DNA of 34,682 bases, taken from JAHZFN01 sp965149945. GTDB lineage: Bacteria > Bacillota > Dehalobacteriia > UBA4068 > UBA4997. A program made the position numbers and the translations under genes. This document shows positions 25,033 to 33,616 of this stretch, one piece after another. Under the pieces are notes generated by a model that ran no database searches, was not told the DNA's origin, and saw only the letters and a program-made list of their open reading frames with translations. The stretch's first letter is position 1; the number at the start of each line of letters is the position of its first letter. The DNA is taken from contig CBCTTQ010000023.1 of NCBI GenBank assembly GCA_965149945.1, forward strand, positions 1 to 34,682, in the 5' to 3' direction.

Positions 25033-27402
25033 ATGAAACTAAGAAAAAAAATCACCGTGGTTTGCCTGATTGCGGCATTAATAACGATGCTGTTCGGTTT
25101 TTCTGTCAGCGCTCTGGCGGAGGAATCTTATTTGCAGGGGTTGACAGTGCAGGAAAAGCCGGGTGACAACAGCCAATCCGTGGCTGTTACTGAAGAAATG
25201 ACGGCGGATGTTTCCGCGTCTTGTGATTCTGTTGTGTTGACCGCGGAAACCAAAGAAGGGTATACCGCCTATGTGAGAGACGGCGAGTTGGAATATGAAT
25301 TGAACGGCTATACAGTGGATATGGAGAATACCCGTACCATTCATATTGTTATAAAAGACAGCGTGGGAGCGACGGTTCCGGAAGTAAATTATACTTTGAT
25401 ATTGTATAAGACGGATACTTCTGTGCGTTCTGTGGAGTTGAAATACAATGATGGAACATACACCGCGAGCAAGGTGGGGGATCAGTATTTGATCAATATC
25501 CCCAGCGGCGTTTCTCAGGTAGAACTTAAAGTGAATACCGGTTCTGACCGTGCGAAAGTGTTGTATGATGGTAATGTATCGGATAACAAAGTCACACTGA
25601 CTCAGGACGAAACCAAGGTGAAATTTGTGGTGATCCCCTATGAAGGCGCTCCTCAAAACAAAGGGCAGGAGTATACGCTGACACTGGTGCGGTCGGGCTC
25701 TCCGATGAATGAGGCAGGGCTCAGCGCGCTGACCGCCGACAAAGGCTCCATAAGTCCTGCTTTTAGCTCCTCCACCCAGACGTATACTGTCACAGTTCCT
25801 TACGGAACTTCTGCCACCAAACTTACCGCCACTGCCAAAGACAGTACGGCTAAGGTGTTAATCAATACTTCCTCCACAGCATCCCCAGACAATTTTGAAA
25901 CGGCGTCTGCTGGCAGTGTGTCTTTTACAACGCCTTCTTTGACCAGAGGGCAGACGGTGAATTATTATGTTCATGTGCTGGCGGCTGATGGAGAAACGAT
26001 GAAAACTTACACCGTAAAGGTTTATCGCAGTAATCATCAGGAATCCGATGAGGCACGGCTAAAGAGCCTTTCCGTAAGAAATTACAGTATTCTGCCTTCT
26101 TTTGATGACAGTGTTCATGATTATTATCTGGTTGTTCCCAGAAGTGAAGACGAAGTACGCGTTAATGTGACCGCTCGTGACAGCCATTCCGAAATCTTGG
26201 TGGACGGACACAGTGTTGACAGCGGTTCTTCTCGTTATGTGGATTTGGGTACCGGCAATAACGATATTGAAGTGAAAGTGACATCAGAAGACGGAACGGA
26301 AACCGAAACCTATGATCTTCATATTTACCGTTCTACGGAAAGCAGCGGAAGTGATTATGCTATCGAGGATTTAACTGTCAAAACGGGCGCCGCTTCCAGC
26401 AGCAGCCGCCTGACGGAAACGACCTTGGATCGCTCTTTCAGCGGCAATGTTTATTCTTATATTGTAGATACCAAAACCGCCGATAAATATTTTACTGTAA
26501 AGTGGGAACCGAAAGATCGGGATTCTGTGGCATTTCTCATTTATGGCGATACCGTTCGTCCTTTGAGTGGGAAATCCTATGTTTCCGCGGTAAAGATGGA
26601 CGAGGATCTGGAAAGTTTCACGGTCCGCGCTTATTCGCCGGATTGCAAGACCAGTCGGGACTACAACTTCACCTTTGATCGCTATGTCAAATCCTCTGAT
26701 GCCTATCTTTCCGATTTAGTTGTGCGGGTAAATGGCGCTAAGATGAGTCTTTCTCCTGAGTTTGATGAAGAAACTGTCAGCTACAGTGTTGCCGCCGCCA
26801 GTACGGCTACCTATGTAACGATTACACCTACAGCGGCAGATGCTAATAGCTCCATTACTGTAAATGGCCGTGAAGTAAAGAGCGGAGGCACTTCTACCAG
26901 TATTTCGTTGGTTGGTACGACGACCAGAATTCCGATCATAGTCACAGCGGAAGACGGCAGCAATACCTGTCGGTATTATGTGACAATCAATAAAAACAAC
27001 AGCGTAGATCCTGATGACCCCTCTGTCCCCGGCGGTCAGAAAAAAATCATAATGAAGCTGGGCAGCACTTCCTATACGGTGAACGGGGAGAACAAATTGT
27101 TGCGTGTGGCTCCTTATATGGATCAAAAAGTAGCCAGAACCATGGTCCCCATTCGTGCCATTTCGGAAGCGATGGGCGCCACCGTAAATTTCAGCAATCA
27201 AACGAAAATTGTCGAAATCATTTATGGCGGAAAAACACTGACTATGACATTAGGGCAGGAAATTTCCGGCGGCAGCCCCAGTTACGGAACTCCCAATTTG
27301 ATTAGCGGCACTACCTTTGTTCCTGTCCGTTATGTCAGCGAACAGCTAAACGCGCGGGTGGATTGGGACGGACAAAATCAAACGGTGACGATTTCCCAAT
27401 AA
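25033..27402 (+). CDS. Exported cadherin-like repeat protein with C-terminal stalk domain
   Basis: This 789-residue secreted protein has a signal peptide (1-29) with an ALA cleavage site before Glu30. The body is a series of beta-sandwich repeats, about six of roughly 95-110 residues each (near 33-130, 131-228, 233-333, 341-433, 441-551 and 556-655). Each opens with a (A/S)xLxxLxV-type strand and ends with a TYxVxxYR-type strand, as in the cadherin-like beta-sandwich family of bacterial surface proteins. The C-terminal domain (about 675-789) is the copper amine oxidase N-terminal-like stalk domain, with VPIRAISEAMGA and FVPVRYVSEQLNARVDW; that domain is not evidence of oxidase activity. There is no LPXTG or S-layer anchor. 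Translation starts 8 bp after an AGAGGGGG site. The role is probably cell-surface structure or adhesion, which is inference. Confidence 0.85.
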   Translation: MKLRKKITVVCLIAALITMLFGFSVSALAEESYLQGLTVQEKPGDNSQSVAVTEEMTADVSASCDSVVLTAETKEGYTAYVRDGELEYELNGYTVDMENTRTIHIVIKDSVGATVPEVNYTLILYKTDTSVRSVELKYNDGTYTASKVGDQYLINIPSGVSQVELKVNTGSDRAKVLYDGNVSDNKVTLTQDETKVKFVVIPYEGAPQNKGQEYTLTLVRSGSPMNEAGLSALTADKGSISPAFSSSTQTYTVTVPYGTSATKLTATAKDSTAKVLINTSSTASPDNFETASAGSVSFTTPSLTRGQTVNYYVHVLAADGETMKTYTVKVYRSNHQESDEARLKSLSVRNYSILPSFDDSVHDYYLVVPRSEDEVRVNVTARDSHSEILVDGHSVDSGSSRYVDLGTGNNDIEVKVTSEDGTETETYDLHIYRSTESSGSDYAIEDLTVKTGAASSSSRLTETTLDRSFSGNVYSYIVDTKTADKYFTVKWEPKDRDSVAFLIYGDTVRPLSGKSYVSAVKMDEDLESFTVRAYSPDCKTSRDYNFTFDRYVKSSDAYLSDLVVRVNGAKMSLSPEFDEETVSYSVAAASTATYVTITPTAADANSSITVNGREVKSGGTSTSISLVGTTTRIPIIVTAEDGSNTCRYYVTINKNNSVDPDDPSVPGGQKKIIMKLGSTSYTVNGENKLLRVAPYMDQKVARTMVPIRAISEAMGATVNFSNQTKIVEIIYGGKTLTMTLGQEISGGSPSYGTPNLISGTTFVPVRYVSEQLNARVDWDGQNQTVTISQ

Positions 27403-27451
27403 GTGCATGAATTGGATGCTGCGATATTTCGTGAGTTTGAAAAATTATTGC

Positions 27452-27488
27452 AAAAAATCCTTTGCCATTACGGCAAAGGATTTTTTTT
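27452..27488 (+). terminator. Intrinsic terminator after the surface-protein gene
   Basis: A perfect 15-bp stem (27452-27466 with 27472-27486), a 5-nt loop and eight consecutive T residues follow the stop by about 50 bp. Confidence 0.94.
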
Positions 27489-27689
27489 GAGACAAAAGAC
27501 AAAACTGAAAGATCCCAAAAAGAGGAGGCTGCAAAAAAGCTAAAAAATAGGGAGTTATGAAAAATTTATTCGAGAAATTCATAAAAGTCGATTTTTATGA
27601 AAAATGTGTCGAAAAAAACTTTAAAAATTAAAAAAAATATCTTAGAAAAAATCGGTGGATAGCAGGTGTTTTTCTTCTTTTTGAAATAG

Positions 27690-27704
27690 TGAGAATGAGT
27701 CTCG
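27690..27704. promoter_or_regulatory. Fur-box-like sequence (weak)
   Basis: TGAGAATGAGTCTCG differs at two positions from the common Fur-box form TGAGAATGATTCTCA. It lies nearly 180 bp upstream of the nearest promoter, so regulation by Fur is doubtful. Confidence 0.2.
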
Positions 27705-27881
27705 TTTGAGCTGGGGAAAATCCGAAAAAAATTTTTTTTAATAGAAATGAGAAAAAATCAAAAAACAGAGGAAACGTAAGAAAACAAAAGGAAATTAAAA
27801 AAAATAATTGTAAAATCTAAAAAAACCACCTATAATCAAAAAAATTCATCCGAAATTCAGCCAAATATCATACAAAGTCTA

Positions 27882-27910
27882 TTGAAATCTCGGTTTAGTT
27901 GTGGTATTCT
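27882..27910 (+). promoter_or_regulatory. Sigma-A-type promoter for the small lipoprotein gene
   Basis: TTGAAA (27882-27887) and TATTCT (27905-27910) are separated by 17 bp. The expected leader is about 80 nt and ends with the AAGGAGG site at 27983-27989. No Pho box is seen here, in contrast to the two transport genes downstream. Confidence 0.7.
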
Positions 27911-27997
27911 ATGTAAAGATGGTGTTGGAAAATAAAACAATCATCCAACAAATAGTATCTAATAAACAGATACATAATTTTAAGGAGGAAATTTAAA

Positions 27998-28204
27998 ATG
28001 AAAAAAAGATTATTGGTATTGTTGATGGCTCTGGCTATGTGCTTTGCTATGTTCGGTTGTGGTTCCGACGAACCTGCTACAGATGCTACTACTGAAGAAC
28101 CCGCTGTTACTACTGAAGAACCCGCTCCTGCTGACGAAGAAGCTCCTGCCGATGCTCCTGCTGACGAAGAAGCTCCTGCTGCCGAAGAAACTCCTGCTGA
28201 ATAA
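27998..28204 (+). CDS. Small Ala/Glu/Pro-rich lipoprotein
   Basis: The 68-residue product begins with a lipoprotein signal peptide (MKKRLLVLLMALAMCFAMFGC, predicted lipid site Cys21). It then has only 47 residues of acidic, low-complexity sequence built from Ala, Pro, Glu, Asp and Thr, with no basic residue and no folded domain. The coding DNA has tandem repeats: a 21-bp period at 28087-28126 and a 30-bp period at 28124-28179. A good promoter, a strong ribosome site (AAGGAGG, 8 bp spacing) and a terminator all support expression. The leader and linker resemble those of the phosphate-binding lipoprotein at 33754, so it may be a free leader-plus-linker relative or a surface tether. No function is known. 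Confidence 0.8.
   Translation: MKKRLLVLLMALAMCFAMFGCGSDEPATDATTEEPAVTTEEPAPADEEAPADAPADEEAPAAEETPAE
28087..28179 (+). repeat. Short tandem repeats inside the small lipoprotein gene
   Basis: A 19-bp unit at 28087-28105 recurs exactly at 28108-28126. A 26-bp unit at 28124-28149 recurs exactly at 28154-28179. Both periods (21 and 30 bp) are multiples of three, so copy changes would keep the frame. Confidence 0.9.
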
Positions 28205-28235
28205 TTTTCAGAATCAGTATTATCATTCAGTAATC

Positions 28236-28266
28236 AAAAAGCATCTCCTTTTGGAGATGCTTTTTT
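28236..28266 (+). terminator. Intrinsic terminator after the small lipoprotein gene
   Basis: A perfect 13-bp stem (28236-28248 with 28253-28265), a TTTT loop and a six-T tail follow the stop codon by about 30 bp. It makes the small gene monocistronic. Confidence 0.93.
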
Positions 28267-28525
28267 CTTTGTCGTAAAGAGTAAATTTTTCTGAAAATTC
28301 TGTCCGAACTATTCTTTCAAAAAAGACGCTAAAACCCAAACAGCAGAGGCAATTGTGCTATCTGAGACAGCCGGTGTTCTGTTCGAACTTCTCCGAAATG
28401 CTTTTTCGCTGTTTTTGTTTGTTTGGGGATGATTTTTATTCTGTTTAACGGAAGTGCTTTCTATAATACGAAAAAACAGGGTACGATAAGGGCGAAGAAT
28501 TAAAATTAAGTTTCCTGATTGAAAT

Positions 28526-28580
28526 TTAACATAGTTTTAACATAGAACTACTGGTAGATTTAACATAAAGGTGCTATAAT
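28526..28580 (+). promoter_or_regulatory. Pho box and promoter of the Na+/phosphate symporter gene
   Basis: TTAACA occurs at 28526-28531, 28537-28542 and 28560-28565. The first two are 11 bp apart; the third is 23 bp further, with a degenerate site between. This matches the Bacillus PhoP site, direct TTAACA-type hexamers at about 11-bp spacing. The last repeat begins 15 bp before an extended -10 (TGC plus TATAAT at 28575-28580), and there is no normal -35, as at PhoP-activated promoters. Confidence 0.75.
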
Positions 28581-28635
28581 AATTTTGTGTGTGATTTTTT
28601 TTATTTTTAGGTTTTTTTTGGAGGATGGACGAATT

Positions 28636-30381
28636 ATGGACATTTTTTCTTTTTTGTCACTTTGTGGTGGTCTGGCCATTTTTCTCTTTGGGATGAAAAC
28701 CATGGGGGATGGGCTGGAAAGGCGCGGCGGCGGAAAACTAAAGTCAATCCTTGAAGGATTGACCTCCAGTCCGCTGAAAGGTGTTTTGCTGGGGGCTGGA
28801 GTAACAGGAATTATCCAAAGCTCTTCCGCGACAACGGTGATGGTGGTGGGGTTTGTAAACTCCGGTATTATGGAGCTTTCTCAAGCCATCAGTGTAATTA
28901 TGGGCGCCAATATTGGAACGACAGTGACTAGCTGGCTGTTGAGTCTGACCGGTATTCAGGGCGACAGCTTTTGGGTGAAAATGCTGGAACCAACTTCTTT
29001 TTCTCCCATTCTTGCTGTAATCGGCATTATTTTGGTCATGTTTTGCAAAAGCAACAAGAAAAAAGATACCGGTTCCATTATGTTGGGCTTCGCGGTGTTG
29101 ATGACCGGTATGACGATGATGAGTACTTCTGTGTCCGGTTTGCAAGACAATGAGTCCTTTACCGGTTTGCTGACGTTGTTTACCAATCCTGTTTTGGGTG
29201 TGCTGGCAGGTGCGGTGTTTACCGGCATTATTCAGTCTTCTTCCGCGTCTGTCGGAATTTTACAGGCATTATCCACCACAGGCAGTGTGACTTATGCCAA
29301 TGCGGTGCCCATCATCATGGGGCAAAACATCGGTACCTGTGTAACGGCTCTGCTTTCGTCCATTGGGACAACCAAAAACGCCCGTCGAGCGGCTATGGTG
29401 CATCTTTTCTTTAATATTATCGGTACCGTTTTGTTTATGGTTCTTTTCTATACATTAAATTGGTTGATTGGATTTAGCTTTATCAATGATTCTATCAACG
29501 CCGCCGGTATCGCGGTGGTGCATACCGTGTTCAATGTGTTATCGACAGCGGTGATGCTGCCTTTTACCAAAGGGCTGGAAAAATTGGCGTGTATGGTTAT
29601 TCGGGATGACGATTCGGAAGAAAGCGAGTCTGTTTTGGATGTTCGTTTGTTGACAACGCCCCCCGTTGCTATTGATCAGGCGAAAAAAGTAACCAATGAA
29701 ATGGCGCTGTTGGCAAAAGATGGAATGCTTTCCGCCATTGGTTTGCTGCATCATTATGACGCGGAAAAACTGGAGGAAATTCGAGCCAATGAGGACAAAG
29801 TAGATCGCTACGAGGACATTATCGGAACTTATTTGGTTAAGCTGGGCAGGGATAGTCTCAGTGACAGCGACAGCCGCCAGGTTTCCAATCTGCTCCATTG
29901 TATCGGGGATTTTGAACGGATTTCCGACCATGCTCTGAATGTGGCGAAATCCGCCGAAGAATTGCATGAAAAGGGCATCGGTTTCTCTGAAGAAGCGGTT
30001 AGGGATTTGCGGGTTGTAGAGGATGCCTTGAGTGAGTTGCTGGAAATCGCTTATACGGCCTTTGTTGACAATGATTTGGAAAAAGCCAAGTCCATTGAAC
30101 CTTTGGAACAGGTGATTGATAATTTGAAGATTAAAGTGCGGGATCATCACATCGATCGATTGCAGAAGAGCATCTGCCCTATCGAAACAGGCTTTGTGTT
30201 CTCTGATGTATTGACCGCTTTTGTCAGAACTTCTGACCATTGCTCCAATATCGGGGTATGTTTGCTGGAAATCGCCAACGATAGCTACGGTACCCATGAA
30301 TATTTGAGTCATGTAAAATTTGACGGCGAAAATGATTTTACTGTAAAATATGATGCTTTCCGTAAAAAATATTTGGCATAG
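28636..30381 (+). CDS. Na+/phosphate symporter (NptA/PNaS family) with PhoU-like domain
   Basis: The 581-residue protein couples phosphate uptake to sodium. The N-terminal membrane part (about 1-335) contains the duplicated family motif, GIIQSSSATT with Gln61 and GIIQSSSASV with Gln200, in the two repeats that form the transport site. MGANIGTTVT and MGQNIGTCVT are the paired second motifs. The C-terminal 220 residues are a helical PhoU-like domain (ANEDKVDRYEDIIG and IGDFERISDHALNV). The start at 28636 follows GGAGG (28620-28624) by 11 bp; the frame from 28585 would begin at the transcription start and lacks a ribosome site. A Pho box upstream and PhoPR downstream point to phosphate control. 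The substrate assignment rests on family and context. Confidence 0.92.
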   Translation: MDIFSFLSLCGGLAIFLFGMKTMGDGLERRGGGKLKSILEGLTSSPLKGVLLGAGVTGIIQSSSATTVMVVGFVNSGIMELSQAISVIMGANIGTTVTSWLLSLTGIQGDSFWVKMLEPTSFSPILAVIGIILVMFCKSNKKKDTGSIMLGFAVLMTGMTMMSTSVSGLQDNESFTGLLTLFTNPVLGVLAGAVFTGIIQSSSASVGILQALSTTGSVTYANAVPIIMGQNIGTCVTALLSSIGTTKNARRAAMVHLFFNIIGTVLFMVLFYTLNWLIGFSFINDSINAAGIAVVHTVFNVLSTAVMLPFTKGLEKLACMVIRDDDSEESESVLDVRLLTTPPVAIDQAKKVTNEMALLAKDGMLSAIGLLHHYDAEKLEEIRANEDKVDRYEDIIGTYLVKLGRDSLSDSDSRQVSNLLHCIGDFERISDHALNVAKSAEELHEKGIGFSEEAVRDLRVVEDALSELLEIAYTAFVDNDLEKAKSIEPLEQVIDNLKIKVRDHHIDRLQKSICPIETGFVFSDVLTAFVRTSDHCSNIGVCLLEIANDSYGTHEYLSHVKFDGENDFTVKYDAFRKKYLA

Positions 30382-30445
30382 GGAGAAAACGGACAAGTTA
30401 CGCTGCAGGAAAAAGAAATTATTGCGTCGAACAAAAAAATCATGA

Positions 30446-30511
30446 AAACAGAAAAAGCACTGTCGGCCGGATGAGGAAAATCCTTTCGGCAGGATGGTGC
30501 TTTTCTGTTTG
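30446..30511 (+). terminator. Long hairpin terminator after the symporter gene
   Basis: An outer stem (30446-30460 with 30497-30510, one bulge) encloses a second imperfect hairpin, for about 65 nt in total, and the right arm is T-rich. It probably limits read-through into the response regulator gene 50 bp later. No clear separate promoter is seen for that gene. Confidence 0.65.
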
Positions 30512-30561
30512 ACCGCGAAAAAAAACTGCTTTGAGAAACGGAAATGAAGGAGTGAATTGCC

Positions 30562-31236
30562 GTGAATAACATTTTTTGTGTGGAAGACGATTTGAATATT
30601 CGCGAATTGATTGAATATACCCTGACTTCTACCGGGTTTCAAGTACGAGGGTTTGAAAACGGTCAGACTTTTTTTGATGCGCTGAAAGTGGTGAAACCGG
30701 ATTTGATTTTGTTAGATATTATGCTGCCGGATATGGACGGTATGGAAATTTTAAAATCTCTTCGCAGCAATCCTACCACTAAAGGGCTCCCCGTAATTAT
30801 GTTAACCGCCAAATCCGATCGAATGGATAAAATCAAAGGATTAGACGGCGGCGCCGATGATTATATTACGAAACCTTTTGATGTTTTAGAGCTGATCTCT
30901 CGCATCAAGGCGGTGTTGCGTCGAGCTCATTCTTTCCAAACGGATAATTCGGATTTGACCCACGAGGAAATCCATCTGGATCATAAAAAACGGCAGGTCT
31001 ATGTCAATGATCAGGAAATTTCTCTTACCTATAAAGAATATGAACTGCTGTACATGTTACTGGCGGCAGGCGGCAATGTGGTACCCAGAGAAAATATCAT
31101 CTCCGCCATTTGGGGCACGGAATATGAAGGCGAGTCCAGAACGCTGGATGTTCACATCCGGACACTGCGGCAAAAATTAGGCAGTGCGGGCAATCATATT
31201 GAGACTGTTCGGAACGTTGGTTATAAGATCGGTTGA
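30562..31236 (+). CDS. phoP: PhoP/PhoB-type response regulator (OmpR family)
   Basis: The 224-residue regulator has an N-terminal receiver domain with acidic residues Asp9 and Asp10, the phosphorylation site Asp52 (LLDIMLPDMDG), Thr82 and Lys104 (ITKPFD). The C-terminal winged-helix DNA-binding domain shows YKEYELLYMLLAAGGNVVPRE and SRTLDVHIRTLRQKLG. The start is GTG at 30562 after AAGGAG (30547-30552). A sensor kinase follows 84 bp later. PhoP is chosen over other OmpR-type names because Pho boxes precede the phosphate transport genes on both sides; the sequence alone would only say OmpR family. Confidence 0.85.
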   Translation: MNNIFCVEDDLNIRELIEYTLTSTGFQVRGFENGQTFFDALKVVKPDLILLDIMLPDMDGMEILKSLRSNPTTKGLPVIMLTAKSDRMDKIKGLDGGADDYITKPFDVLELISRIKAVLRRAHSFQTDNSDLTHEEIHLDHKKRQVYVNDQEISLTYKEYELLYMLLAAGGNVVPRENIISAIWGTEYEGESRTLDVHIRTLRQKLGSAGNHIETVRNVGYKIG

Positions 31237-31320
31237 TTTTGAAATTCCTTGTGCGAGATGGTGATAATGAAAAAGTGATGCCGAAATTCGTGCAGAAAAG
31301 AAGCATGGGCAGGTTTTTCT

Positions 31321-32985
31321 ATGTATAAAAAGATTTATCGCAGCATGTGTTTGTTGTCTATGGCAACGTTATTGCTGGCTACCATAATGATTTTATCGGT
31401 GTCATACACCAATTTCAATGAAAGTATCAAGACGGAAATTCGTGACGAAACCATGATGCTTGGTAATCTGGTAGAAGCCAGTGCGGATCCCGCGTCTTTT
31501 TTGGCCGATACAGTCGACGGTGTAAGCAACAAGCGGATTACATTGATCGATGGTTCCGGACAGGTGCTGTTTGACAGCGTCTCTTCTGACGCTATCGTTG
31601 AAAACCATAATAACCGTCCGGAAATTATCATGGCAAGGGAAACGGGCATTGGTGAGTCGGAACGTTATTCTGTGACCACCGGAGAACATTACTATTATTA
31701 TGCGGTACAGCTGGATGATGATTCGGTATTACGTTTGGCTGCTTTTTCCGATAACACGTTGTCCATGTTTTGGGGGTCTCTGGCCTCGGTTCTGTTCATT
31801 GCTTTTTTGATTTATCTTCTTTCGGTGATTGTTGCTCGCCATTTAACTGATAATATTATTAAGCCGCTGGAAAACATTTATTTCTTTGATCAGAATAACT
31901 ATGAAAACGCTTATGCGGAAATCCAACCTTTTCTCAATCGAATCGCTCGACAAAATCAAGAAATCAAACGGCAGATGGCAAAAGTAAAGGCGCAAAAGGG
32001 TCGTTTGCAGGCCATTACCGATAATATCAATGAAGGATTGGTGATTATTGACGCGGATGCCAATGTCCTTTCCGTTAATCAGTGTGCTCTTAATATTTTT
32101 CGGGTTAGTGAAAATTACGTCAAACATCGCCCGTTCAGCTATCTGACAGAACGGGAAGATATCTGCGAAGCTATTAATAAAGCTTTGGAAGGCAAAAAAG
32201 AAAGCATGATGGTGGAAATGCGAAAACGCGTCTACCAAATTTTCTTTAGCCCGGTCTATGAGCAGAAGATAATCAGTGGGGTAGTGATTTTGATTTTTGA
32301 TGTCAGCGCTCATGCCAAATCGGAACAGATTCGGCGTGAATTCACCGCTAATGTTTCCCATGAGTTGAAAACGCCGCTGACTACCATTCACGGCTATGCT
32401 CAGGTAATCGAAAGCGGTATTGCCAAACCGGAGGATGTTCGAGGATTTGCGGAAAAAATTGATCGGGAAAGCAGCCGTTTGATCAATTTGATTGATGATA
32501 TTATTAAATTGTCAAATCTGGACGAAAATTCGACCGGCGGTGAAATGCAAGAATTGTCTTTAAAGACTGTTATTAATGAAGTGAAAGATAATTTGCAAGT
32601 GAAGGCCGCGGAAAAACAAGTTACCATTGAGGTGGTGGGGGAAGATACCAAAATCATGGGTAATCTTTCTCAGATCACGGAAATGATCTATAACCTTTGC
32701 GATAATGCTATCAAATATAACAAAGAAGGTGGTACCGTAACTCTTACCCTGGCGGATCAGACATTGTTTGTTTCCGATACAGGAATCGGGATTCCCGCTT
32801 CCGATTTAGATCGCATTTATGAGCGATTCTTCCGGGGAGATAAAAGTCATTCCAAAAAAGTGGACGGCACGGGATTGGGTCTTTCTATTGTGAAACATAT
32901 TGCAGAAGTAAATAACGCTGTGATCGAAGTAGACAGCGAAGTAGGCGAAGGCACTACTTTTACAGTGAAATTCAACCATAAGTAG
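31321..32985 (+). CDS. phoR: PhoR-type sensor histidine kinase
   Basis: The 554-residue membrane kinase has a transmembrane helix at about 8-29, an extracellular domain (about 30-146) and a second helix at about 150-172. A linker that lacks a clear HAMP signature leads to a PAS domain (about 228-330, AITDNINEGLVIIDADANVL). The kinase core has the phospho-accepting His347 in NVSHELKTPLT, the N box NLCDNAIKY, the G1 box DTGIGIP and the G2 box GTGLGLSIVKHI. This architecture matches PhoR. The ribosome site is weak (GGGCAGG, 31307-31313), which may set kinase below regulator. It is the partner of the upstream response regulator. Confidence 0.87.
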   Translation: MYKKIYRSMCLLSMATLLLATIMILSVSYTNFNESIKTEIRDETMMLGNLVEASADPASFLADTVDGVSNKRITLIDGSGQVLFDSVSSDAIVENHNNRPEIIMARETGIGESERYSVTTGEHYYYYAVQLDDDSVLRLAAFSDNTLSMFWGSLASVLFIAFLIYLLSVIVARHLTDNIIKPLENIYFFDQNNYENAYAEIQPFLNRIARQNQEIKRQMAKVKAQKGRLQAITDNINEGLVIIDADANVLSVNQCALNIFRVSENYVKHRPFSYLTEREDICEAINKALEGKKESMMVEMRKRVYQIFFSPVYEQKIISGVVILIFDVSAHAKSEQIRREFTANVSHELKTPLTTIHGYAQVIESGIAKPEDVRGFAEKIDRESSRLINLIDDIIKLSNLDENSTGGEMQELSLKTVINEVKDNLQVKAAEKQVTIEVVGEDTKIMGNLSQITEMIYNLCDNAIKYNKEGGTVTLTLADQTLFVSDTGIGIPASDLDRIYERFFRGDKSHSKKVDGTGLGLSIVKHIAEVNNAVIEVDSEVGEGTTFTVKFNHK

Positions 32986-33260
32986 AGTAGAAAACATTTT
33001 TGACAAAGAAAAGCGCTTCTCGCGAAGGTGCATCGGAAATTCGCTCTTGATTATCACCAAACATTTGCTTTGGAAAACAACTGACGGAGCGGAAGAACGT
33101 GATTGTTTGCCGCGGGTTCTCAGCAGGAAAGTCAGGGTATTTTCGATATCTTTTGTCAAATAGGTGTCCATTCGCTTAGGATAGGTGAAAATACATTGTT
33201 TATGGTATTGAAAAACACAATCAAAAATTACAATAACGATAGTTCCTATTGGATTTTCAG

Positions 33261-33297
33261 CGGCGGTCGATCTTAGGATCGGCTGCCGTTATTTTTT
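33261..33297 (+). terminator. Terminator-like hairpin 275 bp after phoR
   Basis: A 12-bp stem with two G-U pairs (33261-33272 with 33277-33288) and a TTAG loop is followed by a T-rich run. It is either the end of a long phoPR 3' leader or the terminator of a small unrecognised RNA. Confidence 0.75.
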
Positions 33298-33616
33298 CGC
33301 GGAGGTGAATGGTACCGGAAGGCTCATCGATTTTATCGAACATAAAATCTTTTTTGTTACGGGAAAGAGAAAGAGTGTTTTTTACTTTTGCGGGCTGATA
33401 GGGTTTTTATCATGGGAATGTATGAATAATTAATATTTTTTCGATTTTTTGCATATGTTATTGGCAGAATTGTCTGAAAAAACAGACAGAAAAACAAAAG
33501 AATTTGCTTTTTCTAAACCGTAAATTCAATATTGACTGAATATTTTATTTTTTTCCGTCAGAATGCGGTTTTGCGTCTCTTTTTTCAGTTCGAAAAATAA
33601 TAAAAATAACCTAAAT

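Larger units (their letters stand above)
27403..27997. other. A-rich intergenic region upstream of the small lipoprotein gene
   Basis: This 595-bp gap holds the preceding terminator, a very A-rich stretch (about 27520-27850) and the lipoprotein promoter. A 24-codon frame at 27557-27631 has a GGGAG only 2 bp before its ATG, so I do not call it. At 27690-27704 there is a sequence similar to a Fur box. I see no other gene. Confidence 0.5.
28205..28635. other. Intergenic region before the Na+/phosphate symporter gene
   Basis: These 431 bp hold the lipoprotein terminator at the left and the Pho box with its -10 element at the right. The middle (about 28270-28510) shows no gene or convincing structured element. 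Confidence 0.55.

Noticed and set aside
27557..27631. A 24-codon frame in the A-rich gap
   Set aside because: The GGGAG before it is only 2 bp from the ATG and there is no promoter close by.
29539..30642. A 367-codon minus-strand frame opposite the symporter and response regulator start
   Set aside because: It is the shadow of two genes with clear motifs and spans a terminator; no ribosome site.
32806..33171. A 121-codon minus-strand frame after phoR
   Set aside because: Half of it lies opposite the kinase's conserved C-terminus, and no ribosome site or family similarity is seen.
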